DNA of 64,000 bases. Source: Albugo candida (Eukaryota > Oomycota > Peronosporomycetes > Albuginales). Shown here piece after piece: positions 35,998 to 48,329 of this stretch. Position numbers and translations under genes: made by a program. The stretch spans positions 51,615 to 115,614 of the forward strand of contig JBDOQK010000076.1 in the NCBI GenBank assembly GCA_040437565.1, read 5' to 3'. The notes under the pieces were generated by a model, which saw only the letters and a program-made list of their open reading frames with translations, was not told where the DNA came from and did not search any database. Each line of letters begins with the position of its first letter. Position 1 is the first letter of the stretch.

Positions 35998-36975
35998 TAT
36001 GAGTTCTCTAACTCGGTTTATGGTGTGGGGTAGGTTCAATGCTCGTTTACTCAGAGTTTCCCAGACTTTTTTGAACTGTCGATGAGCTCTGTCCGTCCAA
36101 AAATTCACAAATGGTATTGAGACTATTTGCTCTACTCTTTAAGCCTTTTCGTATCTGACTCATTTTATGGTTTGGGGTAGGCTTAATGCTTGTTTCCTTA
36201 GACTTTCCCAAACTTTTTTTAACTGTCAAGGAGCCCTGTCCATCTAAAAATCACAAATGGTATTGAAACTGTTATACTCTACTCTTTAAACCCTATACAA
36301 CGATCCTAACCTCCTTTCTGAACTTTCTGAATCATTTTAGGGTGTTGGGTACGCTCAATGCTTGTTTCCTCGGAGTTCCACAAACTCTTTTAAACTGTTT
36401 CAATACTATTTGTGAATTCTTGGACGGACAGGGCTCAGTGACAGTTTAAAAGAGTTTGGGAAACTCTGAGTAAACGAGCATTGAGCCTACCCAGCTCCAT
36501 AAAATGTGTCAGATAATTCATAAAAGCGTTTTGGCTTGCTAAAATGGCTTGAAGAGCTGACGAAACAGTCTCAATATCATCTGTGATTTTCGGGACGGAC
36601 AGAGCTCCTCAACAATTTAAAAGATTTTGGGAAATTCTTAGGAAACAAGCATTTAGCGTACCCCACACCATAAATTTAGTTAGATAATTCATAAAAGCGT
36701 TCAGGCTTGTTCTTAAGGTCTTAAAAGTAGGGCAAAACAGTGTCAATACCATTTGTGAATATTCGGACGGACAGGGCTCCTCGACAATTTCAAAGAGTTT
36801 GTTGAATTATGAGGAAACAAGCATTGAGCATACCCTACACCATAAAATGAGTCAGAAAATTCAGAAGGGAGGTTATGCGCGTTGTATAGGAATTAAAAAG
36901 TAGAGTAGAACAGTCTCAATACCATTTGTGATTTTATGGACGGACAGGGCTCCTCACAGTTTAAATTAGTTATTC
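35998..36975. repeat. Inverted array of ~172-bp satellite monomers
   Basis: A monomer containing GGACGGACAGGGCTCCTC, AGTTTAAAAGAGTTTGGGAA, GGAAACAAGCATTGAGC, CACACCATAAAATGAGTCAG and CTCAATACCATTTGTGATTT recurs. In the right arm (about 36394-36975) the GGACGGAC core starts at 36422, 36593, 36765 and 36938, giving periods of 171, 172 and 173 bp. In the left arm (about 35998-36393) the same units lie in reverse orientation, cores ending near 36098 and 36245, one of them shortened to 147 bp. The switch point is near 36394, so the whole forms a large imperfect palindrome. The left copy nearest the centre (about 36235-36393) is most like the outermost right copy (about 36785-36950), sharing a 'CCTATACAACG..CCTAACCTCC'-type stretch. 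Confidence 0.85.
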
Positions 36976-39900
36976 GTAATCGCAGACGGATCGTTACCCA
37001 GTCATAAGCGATAGAATATAAATCGTAAAAGGAGCGATCGGAAGGTATGTATTTTCGGGTAAGATGAACAAAATTATATCGGTTTTCATACATTGCTTGG
37101 AAACTTAATGTATCGCTGGATCAATACTAGACTCGAATAAAGCTCTGTAAGCAATATCCAATCAACAAGTGTTCACTGGAGATAAGAGTTTTTCACCGCA
37201 AAAGATATAGGCGTCATCTCTTGGTCATGTAGTCGTGCTTGTGCTAATCTTATTGATCAGAACTCTAATACCAGTTTGCCAATTGTAGTTCAGAAACAAT
37301 GATGCAATTCAAGGCAATCCTGTGCAATGTGGAATCCGACCCGTCATGCGCCGCATTAACGGCAATACCCATAAGTACCCCGTCGATTTTTTTAAAGTCT
37401 TTGGCAAATCAATCCGATGGAATAATCCAATATCTCCATCGATAGACGAATAAAACGATGACCGGATCAGATGAAGAAAGCTATTAGTGAACCATCAGCA
37501 ACGAATCTATGATAAAGAGACCGGAGTGAGTGCTTCGAGTTTTATTTGGGGAATACATATTTCGGAACGATCTAACAGAAAGCGAGTAATGTCATTACTT
37601 GCGACAGAGAAGAAGAAGAAGAGGACGGATGACATCATCAATGGTCAGCAACGCTCTAATGATCGTGCTGTCGCAAGCAGAAACGCACCAAAAGCGGCAT
37701 TGATGCGCCATTCGGATAAAATAAATATCAGCTTTTACAGCTATTCCCATCGTACTCTTGTTTCCTCACCACGATTGCAATTTTAGTTGCTGCAACGGGC
37801 GTTCGGAAGTGGGTATCAGATAAAAACGTAAGTGCATGGCATATTGAATATTGCCAGTAAATATCGAATCTATACCCGTTCTAAACTTCATGAAACACAT
37901 CCTTCCCCAAATATCAGAAGAAGATGTGGAATAGCAAGCCATATAATAATTGTTACTTTACATGAAGACAGCGATCAGCTGACGTAGAGGCAAAATGACA
38001 ACTCGTCTTTCGGCATGCGTTTTTAAAAAGGCCCGTGGGTTTCCTGGAAATGAATATTTCGGAGAATGGAGAACATCCTTGAGCTTGTGTCAATTTGGAT
38101 CCATTGCCGGGACTTCTACACTGTAAAAGCAAACTTCTGAAGAATTTTCTACCATCCAGCTATCCCGCTACTTGAAGATCTTTTTTCTTTTTGCTCCTAA
38201 CCTTTAAAGTCATGTCATTCGGCCGTGATCCTATGTAATTATCAGAGCCTTTCAAGACATTTCTTGTATATTTTATACGATTTCGCAGTGGGGTTGTTGA
38301 TACGATACCAATCGAAGTACCAGACATAACGTCTTCTTTCAGCATTTGTTGAGCATCTTGTTCGGTTTTAATTGACGCAGGAAATAAGCTACTCTGCCTC
38401 TCAGAAAGCTTGATGCATTGTCATAATTCTACCAATCTTACGCAACCCAGATCTTTGCTTACTCTTGTTCGTTAGATAAAACAATCTTTGCATCAAGACA
38501 TTCTTTATTCCCGCTAGCGGATTGTAATTAAGTATTATTCTGACTCGATTTTACTTACAGTCGGATTTATCTTTACGATCTTGTTTTGCAAATCACCGTT
38601 TCATATACATGACGCCACAAGTTCAATTGTTGGGGTTCGAATGCATCCATAACTCGCTCATTCGTGACAACAAAGGCTTTGAGTCGCTCAAGAAGCAAGA
38701 AAACCCTATCGGGCATCTTCCGGCACTGGTAAGGGACCAGAAAAACTTATTCTCTAATCGAATTTTCTTTTCTCCTGCTCGTTTTAATCGATTTGAAGCC
38801 GTATATCTAGCTTATCTTATACCACCTTAAAAAATTCAGAAGGTAGATGATCGTTGAATTGAAGGAGGCTCGCTTTGCTTGCCATTCGACAGTATTTTCT
38901 ACAGCCTCGCAATATTCTATTCTTTACCAAGTGCTTGATGATTCAATCAACGCGTTATGTCTAGAGACTGGTACTATTCTTGTTCTGTTAATATGAAAGT
39001 TATGTTGAAGCTTTTCCGTTTCCAGTAAAAGGGACTTTTGTGAATGAAAGTATCTCCAAAACAGCTCGTAGTGAGCTATTCGACGAGGTCCAGACATTCA
39101 TCGCATGTTGCTGCTGGGTTCAGCGTATCTAGAAACTCAGAATTCTGATATACAGCATCCACTCGATTTCTTCCAATCATTAAAAGTCTGTTTTGCGGTA
39201 TAACTGTATCTGTTCTCTGCGGTTTTCATTCCTGGAGATTGTGTGTTTCTGTGGCACCGTTCCAGGAACAAATCTGTGCAACCTTTTTTTTCTCGTTCAG
39301 AGTATCATATATATTCTGTACTTCCTCGTCGTTCAATTAAACAAATTCCAAATGTGGAGACGTTTTCTGCTCATGTTTCTACAAACTCTGACATCGTACC
39401 AATTACGTAATGGATGGGAGTGTGGATACGGCATTGCCAATACCTTTTTAAGGAACATCTAAGTAGTGCATTCTCTTTATCCATTTCCTAATCCAAAATA
39501 TGAGGCGATTATAATCGTTTGTTTCTGCTATATTTCGCTAATTATATTCGACGAATCCAGCGCATATCTACCGTGTCTCACAAGCTAAACTACTCCAGCA
39601 AAGAAATTGACAGCCACCTTTATTTGTATCAGGTGCAAAAAAAATGAACATCTGAAGGTTGGTAGAGTTAAACCACATACAGCAAAAGGAATGGGTTTCT
39701 CGCCTTCGATCACTGTGCATTGAGAGCAATAGTGTGGAGATCCAGGAGCAAAAATATTTACCATTTTGTGATAAAATTACCACGACGTAATCTAGCGTTT
39801 GACAAGTGATATCGCACGTTATGAATTTAAAAAAAGTTTTGGTTTCGGCCAGCTTCAAGGACTACTGCCCACGTCGACCCGAACATTCTTCGTTTCTTGT

Positions 39901-40320
39901 TTGCACCAAAGAAAATGTGACCAAAATCGAGATGAAATACCGTAGGCACTTGTCGAATTCTATTCACAGGGCTAGTATTTTGCTTCTCGGTGTACCTCTT
40001 GAGTAATCTCCTACGGCTTACCATTGATATGTTGAATAACGGACACCAATTCCAAAAGCACAGGTCGCTACACATCAAAATTGTTTCATTGGAACAAAAA
40101 TGAGATTCTTGAATGCGCCCAATATATTTCAGCCGCTCTAACCTAATTTCGATTTACTTGCAATTTACTTGTCAAGGGTGACGTCGCTACAAAAAGCTAA
40201 AGATTCATTGCCAGACCAAGACCTTCTCCATGTCATTTCTCATCTGCCAGTCCTATCACCGTTGTGTCAAGAGATTATTTAGAAATCATCGACAGTTTAC
40301 GCAACGACTATTAAAATATT
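36976..40320. other. No recognisable gene
   Basis: Frames of up to 99 codons occur (for example plus 37487-37786, Lys/Arg-rich, and minus 40078-39827) without family motifs. No repeat structure or RNA gene stands out over these 3.3 kb. Confidence 0.4.
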
Positions 40321-40340
40321 TCGACTTAATTGCAACGGAG

Positions 40341-40538
40341 CTAAATTTTACGAGCCAATGCTTTTGAAACGTTATGTGAGATAAACTTGTCCTGTAAATT
40401 CGCCAGCAATGCCGAACGAGCCATAAGTTCATACGTGCGACGATTTATGCCATCGAACGCCCTATTGATCATCAAAATAGCGTTCACTACCGTAATTTTC
40501 CCATCTTTGAAATCCTTCCGGTAAACCGAAGTCTTCAA
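40341..40538 (-). pseudogene. Unidentified helical coding-like fragment
   Basis: A 65-codon minus-strand frame has convincing protein composition (FKDGKITVVNAILMINRAFD, then NRRTYELMARSALLANLQDK) and ends at a stop. The helical, repeat-like pattern recalls PCI/TPR-type subunits, but I cannot assign it. It is isolated, with no flanking coding segment recognised. Confidence 0.25.
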
Positions 40539-40721
40539 TCGTCCATTCGGTATTTGAAATGCTCACAAATTAACTGTCTAATCTCGTATATTGTGAAAGG
40601 GTTGCCGAGCGTTCGGAAGCATGTAGCTTGGACGCCCCCAACGAATTCAGCTTAGCTCACCGTTGTGAGTAGACTGGCCGTAACCAGATAAGCGGTCTTC
40701 TGAAAATGCCATTGAACAAGG

Positions 40722-41180
40722 ATGTCCAATGGAGAAAACATTCTAAAACGAATTAGAGCCCTTTTTGGTGTACCGAATAAAGCCCACTTCAGATTGCCAC
40801 CGACAATATACTTCATTCTGGAAGAATTTTGTCGCCGCACTTTTCAAACTCTTTTCATTCCGCGTCGCGTCCTGCTTTGTGCATTCCTTCCATCACGAAG
40901 AGTGACATTAAACAATTTGAGAGGCTTCAAAACGTTTTTATTTGGATTCCTATAGTTGTTCTTGTCATTCAATGCTCCAACTGTATAGCTTTCAGAGGGA
41001 GCAAAATGACGAAGATAAACATTTGCTGCATCTCCTTAGAATCATCAGTCAGCTTTGAATTCACTGCTTTCACCTCAAGTAGGGACAAATCCCATTCGAA
41101 TTTGAGCCGTGATGCTGAAAAGATTCAAGATTATAGGGTAGACATATTGCTTTGCTGTGTTTCCTCTCGTCCAAGCTAAG
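40722..41180 (+). mobile_element. Possible LINE reverse-transcriptase C-terminal scrap
   Basis: Two overlapping frames give pieces (FQTLFIPRRVLLCAFLPS, then VIKQFERLQNVFIW) that resemble the region after the reverse-transcriptase domain in non-LTR elements, where 'lP..ly...f.P......l..l...F.W' is typical. No RT catalytic YxDD segment is visible nearby. Very decayed, and the assignment is tentative. Confidence 0.3.
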
Positions 41181-43370
41181 ATAAAGATTTGACGTTTAAT
41201 GTTACATGTAAATCTGGACCCATTCATGTAGTCGATCAAACGTTCTTTATATCGTTGGGCCAGTCAACACTATCTAATAAATCAATCAGCGGTAACTGAG
41301 GTGGGTCTTGGCGAAGCGTTGCGTTAAAGTACTGTGCGAAAAATCAAACATTCGAGAATGTATCGCTTTTGGTCAATATTGCAAGTGCATATTCTGCATT
41401 TTGCACCGTCCGATGCTATTTCCGTGTTTCGTCACGCGTCAAAATTATGTTGCCTAATGCTTACCGAGTGCGTCTTTGAAACTGCTGCAACTTTCGCGGT
41501 TCTCGAAGGAACTTCTTTCGCGGAAGGTTTCATAATTATATCAGCTTCGTCATTTCAGTATCTCTTTCTTCAAAATCGATATTTTTCATACGTACCAATT
41601 TAGTGAATATCCAATAAAAATGATGGGTCCCCTCCGATATGTCTCTATACGTTTTCCTGGACAACTACTGCTAAAGATGACGGCAGCATCCGTACGTCTG
41701 CGAAAAAGCAACTTGATCGATTGGGACAATTCTGCCAGATTTTGAGTCCGATGATCTGGATGCTAAAGCATTCTACCTTTCCACTGAATACGACAAAGTC
41801 GTGTTGACTTCTGATTGTTGTCGCTACGATGTAGCAAGTCTAGTACGCAGACGTAAAGTGTGGAACTGACCCAAAAAGGTACTGGCACGTCTCTTCCCGG
41901 CCAGCATAACGATCGACATTACTAAGAAAAGGACAAAAAACGTACTGCGCCGCGAATAATTCAAAGCGTGTAGTTCGAGCGCTATATTCAACCGAAAGGG
42001 CCACGTTCAAAGCCAAGGCGTATAAGAGGAGGTCGTATGTCGTAGTTATAGGTGCTCACATCATCACAGTCTGCAATTTGGCCGTCAGTACAAATTATAA
42101 AAAGACTTCTCGCTCGCTAAACTGTAAACCAACGTGCTCCTTGACTTAAATTACAATAAAATTTCACGTGGCCGATCTAATTTGACTCGTCAATCCCGAG
42201 GCTGATGATATACTGATGACAAAATCGACTCAAGTCATGGTGTTGATTACATTTATTGAGCTTGTCTTGAATAAGCAAAATACCAGTGCCAAAGTCACTT
42301 GGACGCTAGGAATTGCCTTTATGTCGGTACCGATAGACCTGGCTTGCCTTTAGAAATTTTCTACCACGTATTATACTTTCTTCCGTTGACATGTCTCTTC
42401 TCTTCTATGCTACTAACTGATCTAAGACAGGACTTCCTCATTGTGACAGTTTTGATGACAAACATAGCTCCAAAAAAATGTGCAAGAATCGCTCTTCTCG
42501 CGGCATAAAGCACACTCTTCAAGCTTCGTCCCACTCTCAGAGTCTCCAATCATTTTACTTTAGCAATGACTTCAGCCAGGTTTTGGGATTGATACTTTAT
42601 CTGTACATAGTTTGAACATCAAATTTAGCAATTACGCCAATAAACACCCACGTGGTGACTTAAATTCGCAAGTATTGACCTGGTTTTGCGTAAGGACGAG
42701 ACAGTGGACGTGAGAACTCTACGAATCTTAGAACATTTCTAGAAATCGCATGTGACGATAAGCACCAGCATACTTCGGAGGTGTCATCACTTTAGGCGTG
42801 AAGTTCGTGTGGTAGCTCACGATCCAGATACGTCAGTGCCAGCGACGTGACAAATTATTTTGACTGATTAGGAAAAAAATTGTAGTGTAAGCGTTTTGTT
42901 TTAAGCTCTAAATTTTCACGGTTTTTTCTTTGAAGGCATAGTTGGCTACCTGTGTGGCTTTTGTAAAGCTTTTTCTTACGCGCTGGCATCGATGAAGCGA
43001 AGCAATCTAGCAAAGATGATGTGTCACACACAATCCCAGGTAATATAGGATGTCTAAGCATGAGCATTTGGCTCCAGGGACGGATTTGGGCACGTTTACG
43101 TCTCTGCACGCGCGAATTGTCTATGAAACAATGCACATAAGACCTCTACTTTACAACATTGAATAGGAACAGCCTTGAACAACCGGGAAAGGCTCAGAAT
43201 GCACAAAAATACACACAAAGCCAAATAGTTTGGAATATTTTCCTTTTTCCTACCACCTCGTCGTTATATTGACTAAAAGCATGCCGCAGAAATATATATT
43301 TCTCGAAGGAAAATTGAACGAGCGGTAAGGATTGTTACAAGGAAGAAAACCCGCGGTGCGTTGGTTGCGA
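41181..43370. other. No recognisable gene
   Basis: Frames of 62-93 codons occur at 41334-41603, 42299-42549 and 43136-42855 on one or both strands. None carries an identifiable domain, and no repeat is seen. Confidence 0.35.
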
Positions 43371-43419
43371 GATCCTGTATAGAAAATGCGATTAGCGAAT
43401 CAGGTCTGGATTGTCAAGA

Positions 43420-43912
43420 GCAGTTGGACTATGAACTTGTGATTGATAGCCATCGAATCAAGTCAGCTTGGCCAACATTCCGGACTGACTTGAGGGAACT
43501 ATCAAGAATATGAAAGAAAGAAAGATGTGTTCGGAGAGAAAGGTGGATCCTTCCCACTTTTGGGCTCTCAACCACAGTTCGTGCGCGTTTTTCCATCGGT
43601 AATGGAGACGTAGATGTCATAATTGATTTGACTTCAATCCGATTACTGGATGAATATGTTTTGGGATGGAAGCAATTTGATTCTGCATCTCAGGAGCTGG
43701 AATTGCTTGATTCAATATCCAAAGTCTTTTTTGGATTCGCTCATTCCATTACAATAGCAAAATGGGCTGGCCGCAATTGTGTGCACTTCGGCTTTGACAC
43801 CGAACATTTGCCGGATCTAGGAGAAAATCAAAATGATCGCCGTCGTGTTCCTGTTGAAGTTGATGTCGTTCAACAAAATCACGTAAGACATCACAGCGCT
43901 GCTAAATATTGA
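43420..43912 (+). pseudogene. Unidentified coding remnant
   Basis: Plus-strand reading gives DYELVIDSHRIKSAWPTFRT, then GLSTTVRARFSIGNGDVDVI and, after a frame change near 43620, a 94-codon frame (RLLDEYVLGWKQFDSASQEL, then FFGFAHSITIAKWAGRNCVH and an Asp/Glu-rich tail). The composition and continuity are gene-like but no family is recognised. One or two breaks would explain the split, or a short intron. Confidence 0.35.
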
Positions 43913-44500
43913 TATGCTCTTCAATTATATGAAAGTACTGAATTTCTTGACTACACTGTGGACGTCTCACCTGAATCCTTCCATGTACACATCTCTGGTT
44001 AGATCTTTTCATATAAGATTATAATCAAATTTACAAAAAAAAATTTCTCACGCGCTTTGTATACGTTTTTGACCTTTTGCATTATTAGCTATGTCAGTAC
44101 ACGTTAGAAATCTGGTTATAGAAGTGAAGTCATCCTGTACAGAACTTAGTCGCATTATGGAAACAACTCTTTTGTTTCGGTTACTGATAACATGAAAACA
44201 AGTAACAGACGACACCGTATCGTGACCGGTACACGGCCATTCTGTAATGCGAATCCGTGCAAAATGGCACACTGTAAGCCACTTTTATCATCTTGAACTT
44301 TCACGAAACGCGTAATACTACAGGCAAATCGCACTTATAAATACTCTAAGATTATTTTCAATACACACTTAAGGTGCGTTGAAACGTTTGTGACGGGCCC
44401 TTCAACCGTTTAACTGACAACACCGTACTGCCACAATAGAGGCCACAAAACGATGTCTGAACTCCTGTTGCGCTGACCAAAATCTATGGCTGCTATTTGG
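43913..44500. other. No recognisable gene
   Basis: No frame with support on either strand; an A-run at about 44034-44042 is the only low-complexity feature. Confidence 0.3.
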
Positions 44501-44985
44501 TTTTCTGCATATTATAGCCACATCCATCAGCCGACGTCGTATTCTTTTTAATACTTATGCCACGATCATGTTGGAGGAACTTGTCTGAATGGTGCTAATC
44601 GGAAGAGTGTCACGTTGCTCAATACCACCGCTTGCTTCAGGAACAGTTTGGACCGTACCGAGCGAATCGCTATTTCGTTTTGCGTTTTCCTATTCACGAT
44701 GCACCGTTTAAGGCATACGCAACAGCAATCATTTTTACGTTAGTTTTACCATCACGTTCGAGTAGGCAACGACACATCCTGTACTCGGTAGATTTAACAC
44801 ACCACTTCATCCAGCCGGAATGCTTCTAGTGTAATATTTCAAAACGAACCCAGTCGATGAGCGTTTTTCGAATGGGTTCGCAGTTGGATCTGGTAGATGC
44901 TTGGAGATTCCAACATAAGGCAATAACATTGTTCAAAGGAACATTACCACGCAAGGATCGACTAGATGAATGACGCTCATCCATC
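44500..44985 (+). mobile_element. LINE (APE-type endonuclease) fragment
   Basis: The plus strand reads YATAIIFTLVLPSRSSRQRH, LTHHFIQPECF, a frame change, then LDLVDAWRFQHKAITLFKGT and LPRKDRLDE followed by a stop. This matches the second half of the apurinic-type endonuclease of non-LTR retrotransposons: 'n.YAP' strand, 'L.D.WR..HP....FT', then 'sRLD'. A homologous scrap lies at 62930-63240. No reverse transcriptase follows, so only a 5' ORF2 piece remains. Old and broken. Confidence 0.5.
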
Positions 44986-46705
44986 CAATTTAACAAAGCC
45001 TTCACTCAACTTGGTCGAATCCTTCGACTTATTTTATATTTTTTTTCTGTGACGGTACTGCGTCATCAATATTCAAACTCGGATATCTCTATTGGTATCT
45101 CACCATTCTAGCGCATTATCGTGAAGCACGTCCACAAGCCTTCCATGGACTTCCTGTCCATCGCTAGACGCAAGATACATTGTACTTCTTCATTTCGTTA
45201 TAAATCTAATACTTTTGATTACGCCACGACCACATTCTAATGCGGCTTGCACAATGCGATCACAAGGCGAAGGCATGGTCACTTTATCCACCTAAACGAT
45301 GCGTAAGTTCTCGTGAAAAGAGACTCCATCACAATAGGCAGCAAGCAACCAACACTCCATATTCTATAGTGTTTTTTATTTCACCGGAAATTTTAATTCC
45401 TGTGACCTGAAACAAAACATGCTGTTCAGATTACGATGCGGGAGCGTTACAATTAACCGTAAGAACGTATGAGAGTTGTTGTTGATCTTGTCTGTGTGAG
45501 CTACTGCTAATTTTAAACCGGCAGTTTACCGTGCGTAGTATCTTCTCATAATTATTTCAATCTAGGAAACGATCACAAAGGTCGCCTTCTTCAGAGTTGG
45601 GTCCGGAAGGGGAGACGGGAATGTGAGGGATCGCAAGGTGAGCGGAATCATTCACTTTCCTTTGTGTGAGAACTACGATGCAAAGATCGATTCGAGCGTC
45701 TCAGGGCTTGATCTTACCACCAATAAATTCCTTCACTAATAGATGACCAGTACCATTCAAACACACCATCTTACTTTCTCCTGTGAGGGAGTGCTTTCCG
45801 CAAAAAAATGAATAGATCGGCATTATTCTTCCAATGAACTTCAAACAGTGAGTCAATCAACAGGATACTCTTGTGATGACTGAATCGAAGGAATAAATTT
45901 ACGGATTTATGGCATCAGATCGCGTATCGCATTCACGAATTCTATTCTTGCTCATTCTACACAAAAATACCGTCACCTGTCAAATAGGACTATCTTGAGA
46001 TATCATCATAAAAAGAATACCAGTAGCCTTCATAGAAACGCATTGCAAAAGCCCTATATATTGTAGCTAGTAGGCTGCTCAGCTCGGAGCACTTTCTTTT
46101 GTGATGCAACAAGAGATTCATCTTACCCAAACCAAAAAAGCCATACAATGAGGAGTGTAGAGTTTTGTACTTTCCTTATATTCACGATTCTTCCACAGTA
46201 TTATAAAATAGTAGTTTGATTCGTTGTTACCGACCCGCTGATCTTTATTCTATCCCGATTTAGTGCGAGTATACGCAAATAAAGGCACAACGAAATGAAG
46301 CCTCGTTGATCTTTTCTCAAGCCTTCTTCAAGCTAAAAATATTTTGTATATTGTGGAAGTTCCATAATGGCGAATAAAAACCATAGAAGCAGAAGTATTA
46401 GTGGTGTGGTTGTGTCTGAACTGATTGCTCATTTGTATGATAGAATGATGTAACGGTCGTTTCTATGCATCGCTTTTAGTTGAGATTGACTAGAAACGGT
46501 TTATTTGTTTACTACATGGTGCTGGGCATTAATGCACTATATAGAAGTTAAATTTAGGACGAGATTACCAACCGAATCTTCCTACTTAGTACTCCCAGTT
46601 CATATTTTGGTATCATGCGACAACGACTTCGTCGACTTACATAGTGAAACAAACATATCGATTGAACTATATCAAATGTTTATAATTTTGAATTAGAGAG
46701 AAAAA
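44986..46705. other. No recognisable gene
   Basis: About 1.7 kb without a supported frame, repeat or RNA gene. One 63-codon plus-strand frame at 46505-46696 has no motif. Confidence 0.4.
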
Positions 46706-47230
46706 CTATATTATTGTGCACTGATTTTGCTTCTCTAACTGGCGCGGTTGTGCAGGGATGTATTCATAATCGAGCTCCTCAACCGCATTGTCTTCATGTG
46801 CGCCAGCTGTATCGAGACGAGCCTCAAGATCATCTACACGCTTTTCCAACGCTTGCAAGTCATTGACGAGCACTTCATCCACGCTTCGATCCTGGCTCTG
46901 TCCAAGAATAAGCTCTTCCAGACGAGCTACGCGATCTCTGACCTGCTGCATATTCCCAACACCTTCTACCTCCATTCGCGGACCCCTGTCATTTCCGGCG
47001 TTCTAAATTTCGTCAACGGGCTGGAAGAATCGGTTCTTCGTTACGCGTGAAACGAATTTCGTCTCTTCAACGAGGTTGCCATTGTCGTCCATCTGCTGGT
47101 GGAGCTTCCTGTAATGACGAGGAAAACTCCGAGCCAACATTGGTTTACGTCCAGCACAAGTAGGAGCAAGACAAATACCTCTGAGGTCACGTGACCCAGA
47201 CATCACTTTTGAATAAATGGGTGTTTTCAT
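46706..47230 (-). pseudogene. Zinc-finger/coiled-coil protein split by one stop
   Basis: From the Met at 47230 the minus strand is open for 75 codons, meets a single TAG at 47003-47005 and then stays in the same frame for 98 more codons to a stop at 46706. The first part contains C-x4-C-x13-H-x4-H (CLAPTCAGRKPMLARSFPRH YRKLH), a plausible C2H2 zinc finger. The second part is a clear coiled coil (VRDRVARLEELILGQ, LQALEKRVDDLEARL) followed by an acidic, Pro/Gln tail. Apart from that one stop the 174-codon frame is undamaged, unlike all the other remnants here. It could be a very young pseudogene, a readthrough gene, or two proteins, the second starting MEVEGVGN. The family is unknown. Confidence 0.5.
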
Positions 47231-48130
47231 CGTTTTGCTAATCGCTACCTCAACCTAAAAATTCATGTTTCAATACCTACGGTACGTTTGGTCAAGTTCG
47301 CGAAATTTTCGAGGTTCGAATAGAGGTATTGTAAGCAACTTTTTTGTTCAGCGGTACCACCTTTTTCAACCTAGCCACTTTCGAATTTTATTCGAATCTG
47401 AAGCTACAAATGTTTGATTGTGATATATTTTGTGGGTGACCATAATACTCCTACCACTTCAAAGTACTTTGATCGTCGTGGTGCATTATCTGGTATGGTT
47501 GAGTATGATAAGTATGAGTAGCACAAGCCAGTTTGTATATCAGAAATGATATGCTTTTTTTGGAGGAGGATAAAATGGTCGTATATTGTGTCGATACTGA
47601 TGCGAGCGAGATAACGTTGGTAGCAAACCCTTCTCGATCCAAACTTCAGTACCATCTGTCGAAAAGCACGATTTTTGCCGTCGAGGCATCAATTAGGTGT
47701 ATTTTTTTTGCGCTCGTCATAGAAAAATAAATGTCGCAGTAGTTGTGATTACGCTCTAGTCCGAAAAATGATGTAGATTTGGCGTTCAACAGAATTGCCC
47801 TTTGTCGTCACACCTGCTGAATAAAAAACGGTGGAAGCAAGCTTTGAAGTGGTGACTTGTAATATCGAGTAAATGTACACTGCAAAATCACATGAATACT
47901 GCAAAAGACATTTTATTAAAACCATATACAACAATAAGCAGTATTATTCACGCATATAAGCGATTAATTCTCGCAAAGGTTTCTCACATTCAACACACAC
48001 CGATCGGTTGAGAAAATGAGGACATGGAAAGGAACTGATAATCTATAATGCTTGTAGACTGTCAGAATACGTATATCTATTTCCAGCATTTAAGCCCAAA
48101 AAGAGTTGTCCAGTCTCAGTAGCGTGGCAT
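47231..48130. other. No recognisable gene
   Basis: Short frames only (60-83 codons) on both strands, none with motifs. It ends at the minisatellite. Confidence 0.35.
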
Positions 48131-48270
48131 TGTGTCGTCTTGTTCTGTCGTCTTGTTGTGTCGTCCTGTTGTCCTGTTCTCTTGTTCTGTCGTCCTGTCA
48201 TCCTGTTGTCCTGTTGTCCTGTCGTCTTGTTCTGTCGTCCTGTCATCCTGTTGTACTGTAGTCCTGTCGT
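48131..48270. repeat. Minisatellite of 8-bp TCCTGTYG-type units
   Basis: About 140 bp are built from variants of TGTCGTCC / TCCTGTTG, alternating with a 13-bp step (TGTCGTCTTGTTC). The higher-order block TGTCGTCCTGTCATCCTG occurs twice. On the minus strand the repeat is open in one frame and would encode a Thr/Gly/Arg/Gln/Asn-rich peptide (TGRQNKTTGQQDN-type) as part of a 67-codon frame 48246-48043, probably by chance. Confidence 0.85.
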
Positions 48271-48329
48271 GATGACTTGATGCCTTTATCACACTCAGAG
48301 GTGGAAGTGATTATGTCACGCACTCATAT

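Noticed and set aside
35998-36975. Terminal inverted repeats of a DNA transposon
   Set aside because: The inverted arms are made of internal tandem monomers meeting at the centre, with no transposase and no target-site duplication seen.
48131-48270. CRISPR-like array
   Set aside because: The units are contiguous 8-13 bp variants without spacers, in a eukaryotic context; it is a minisatellite.
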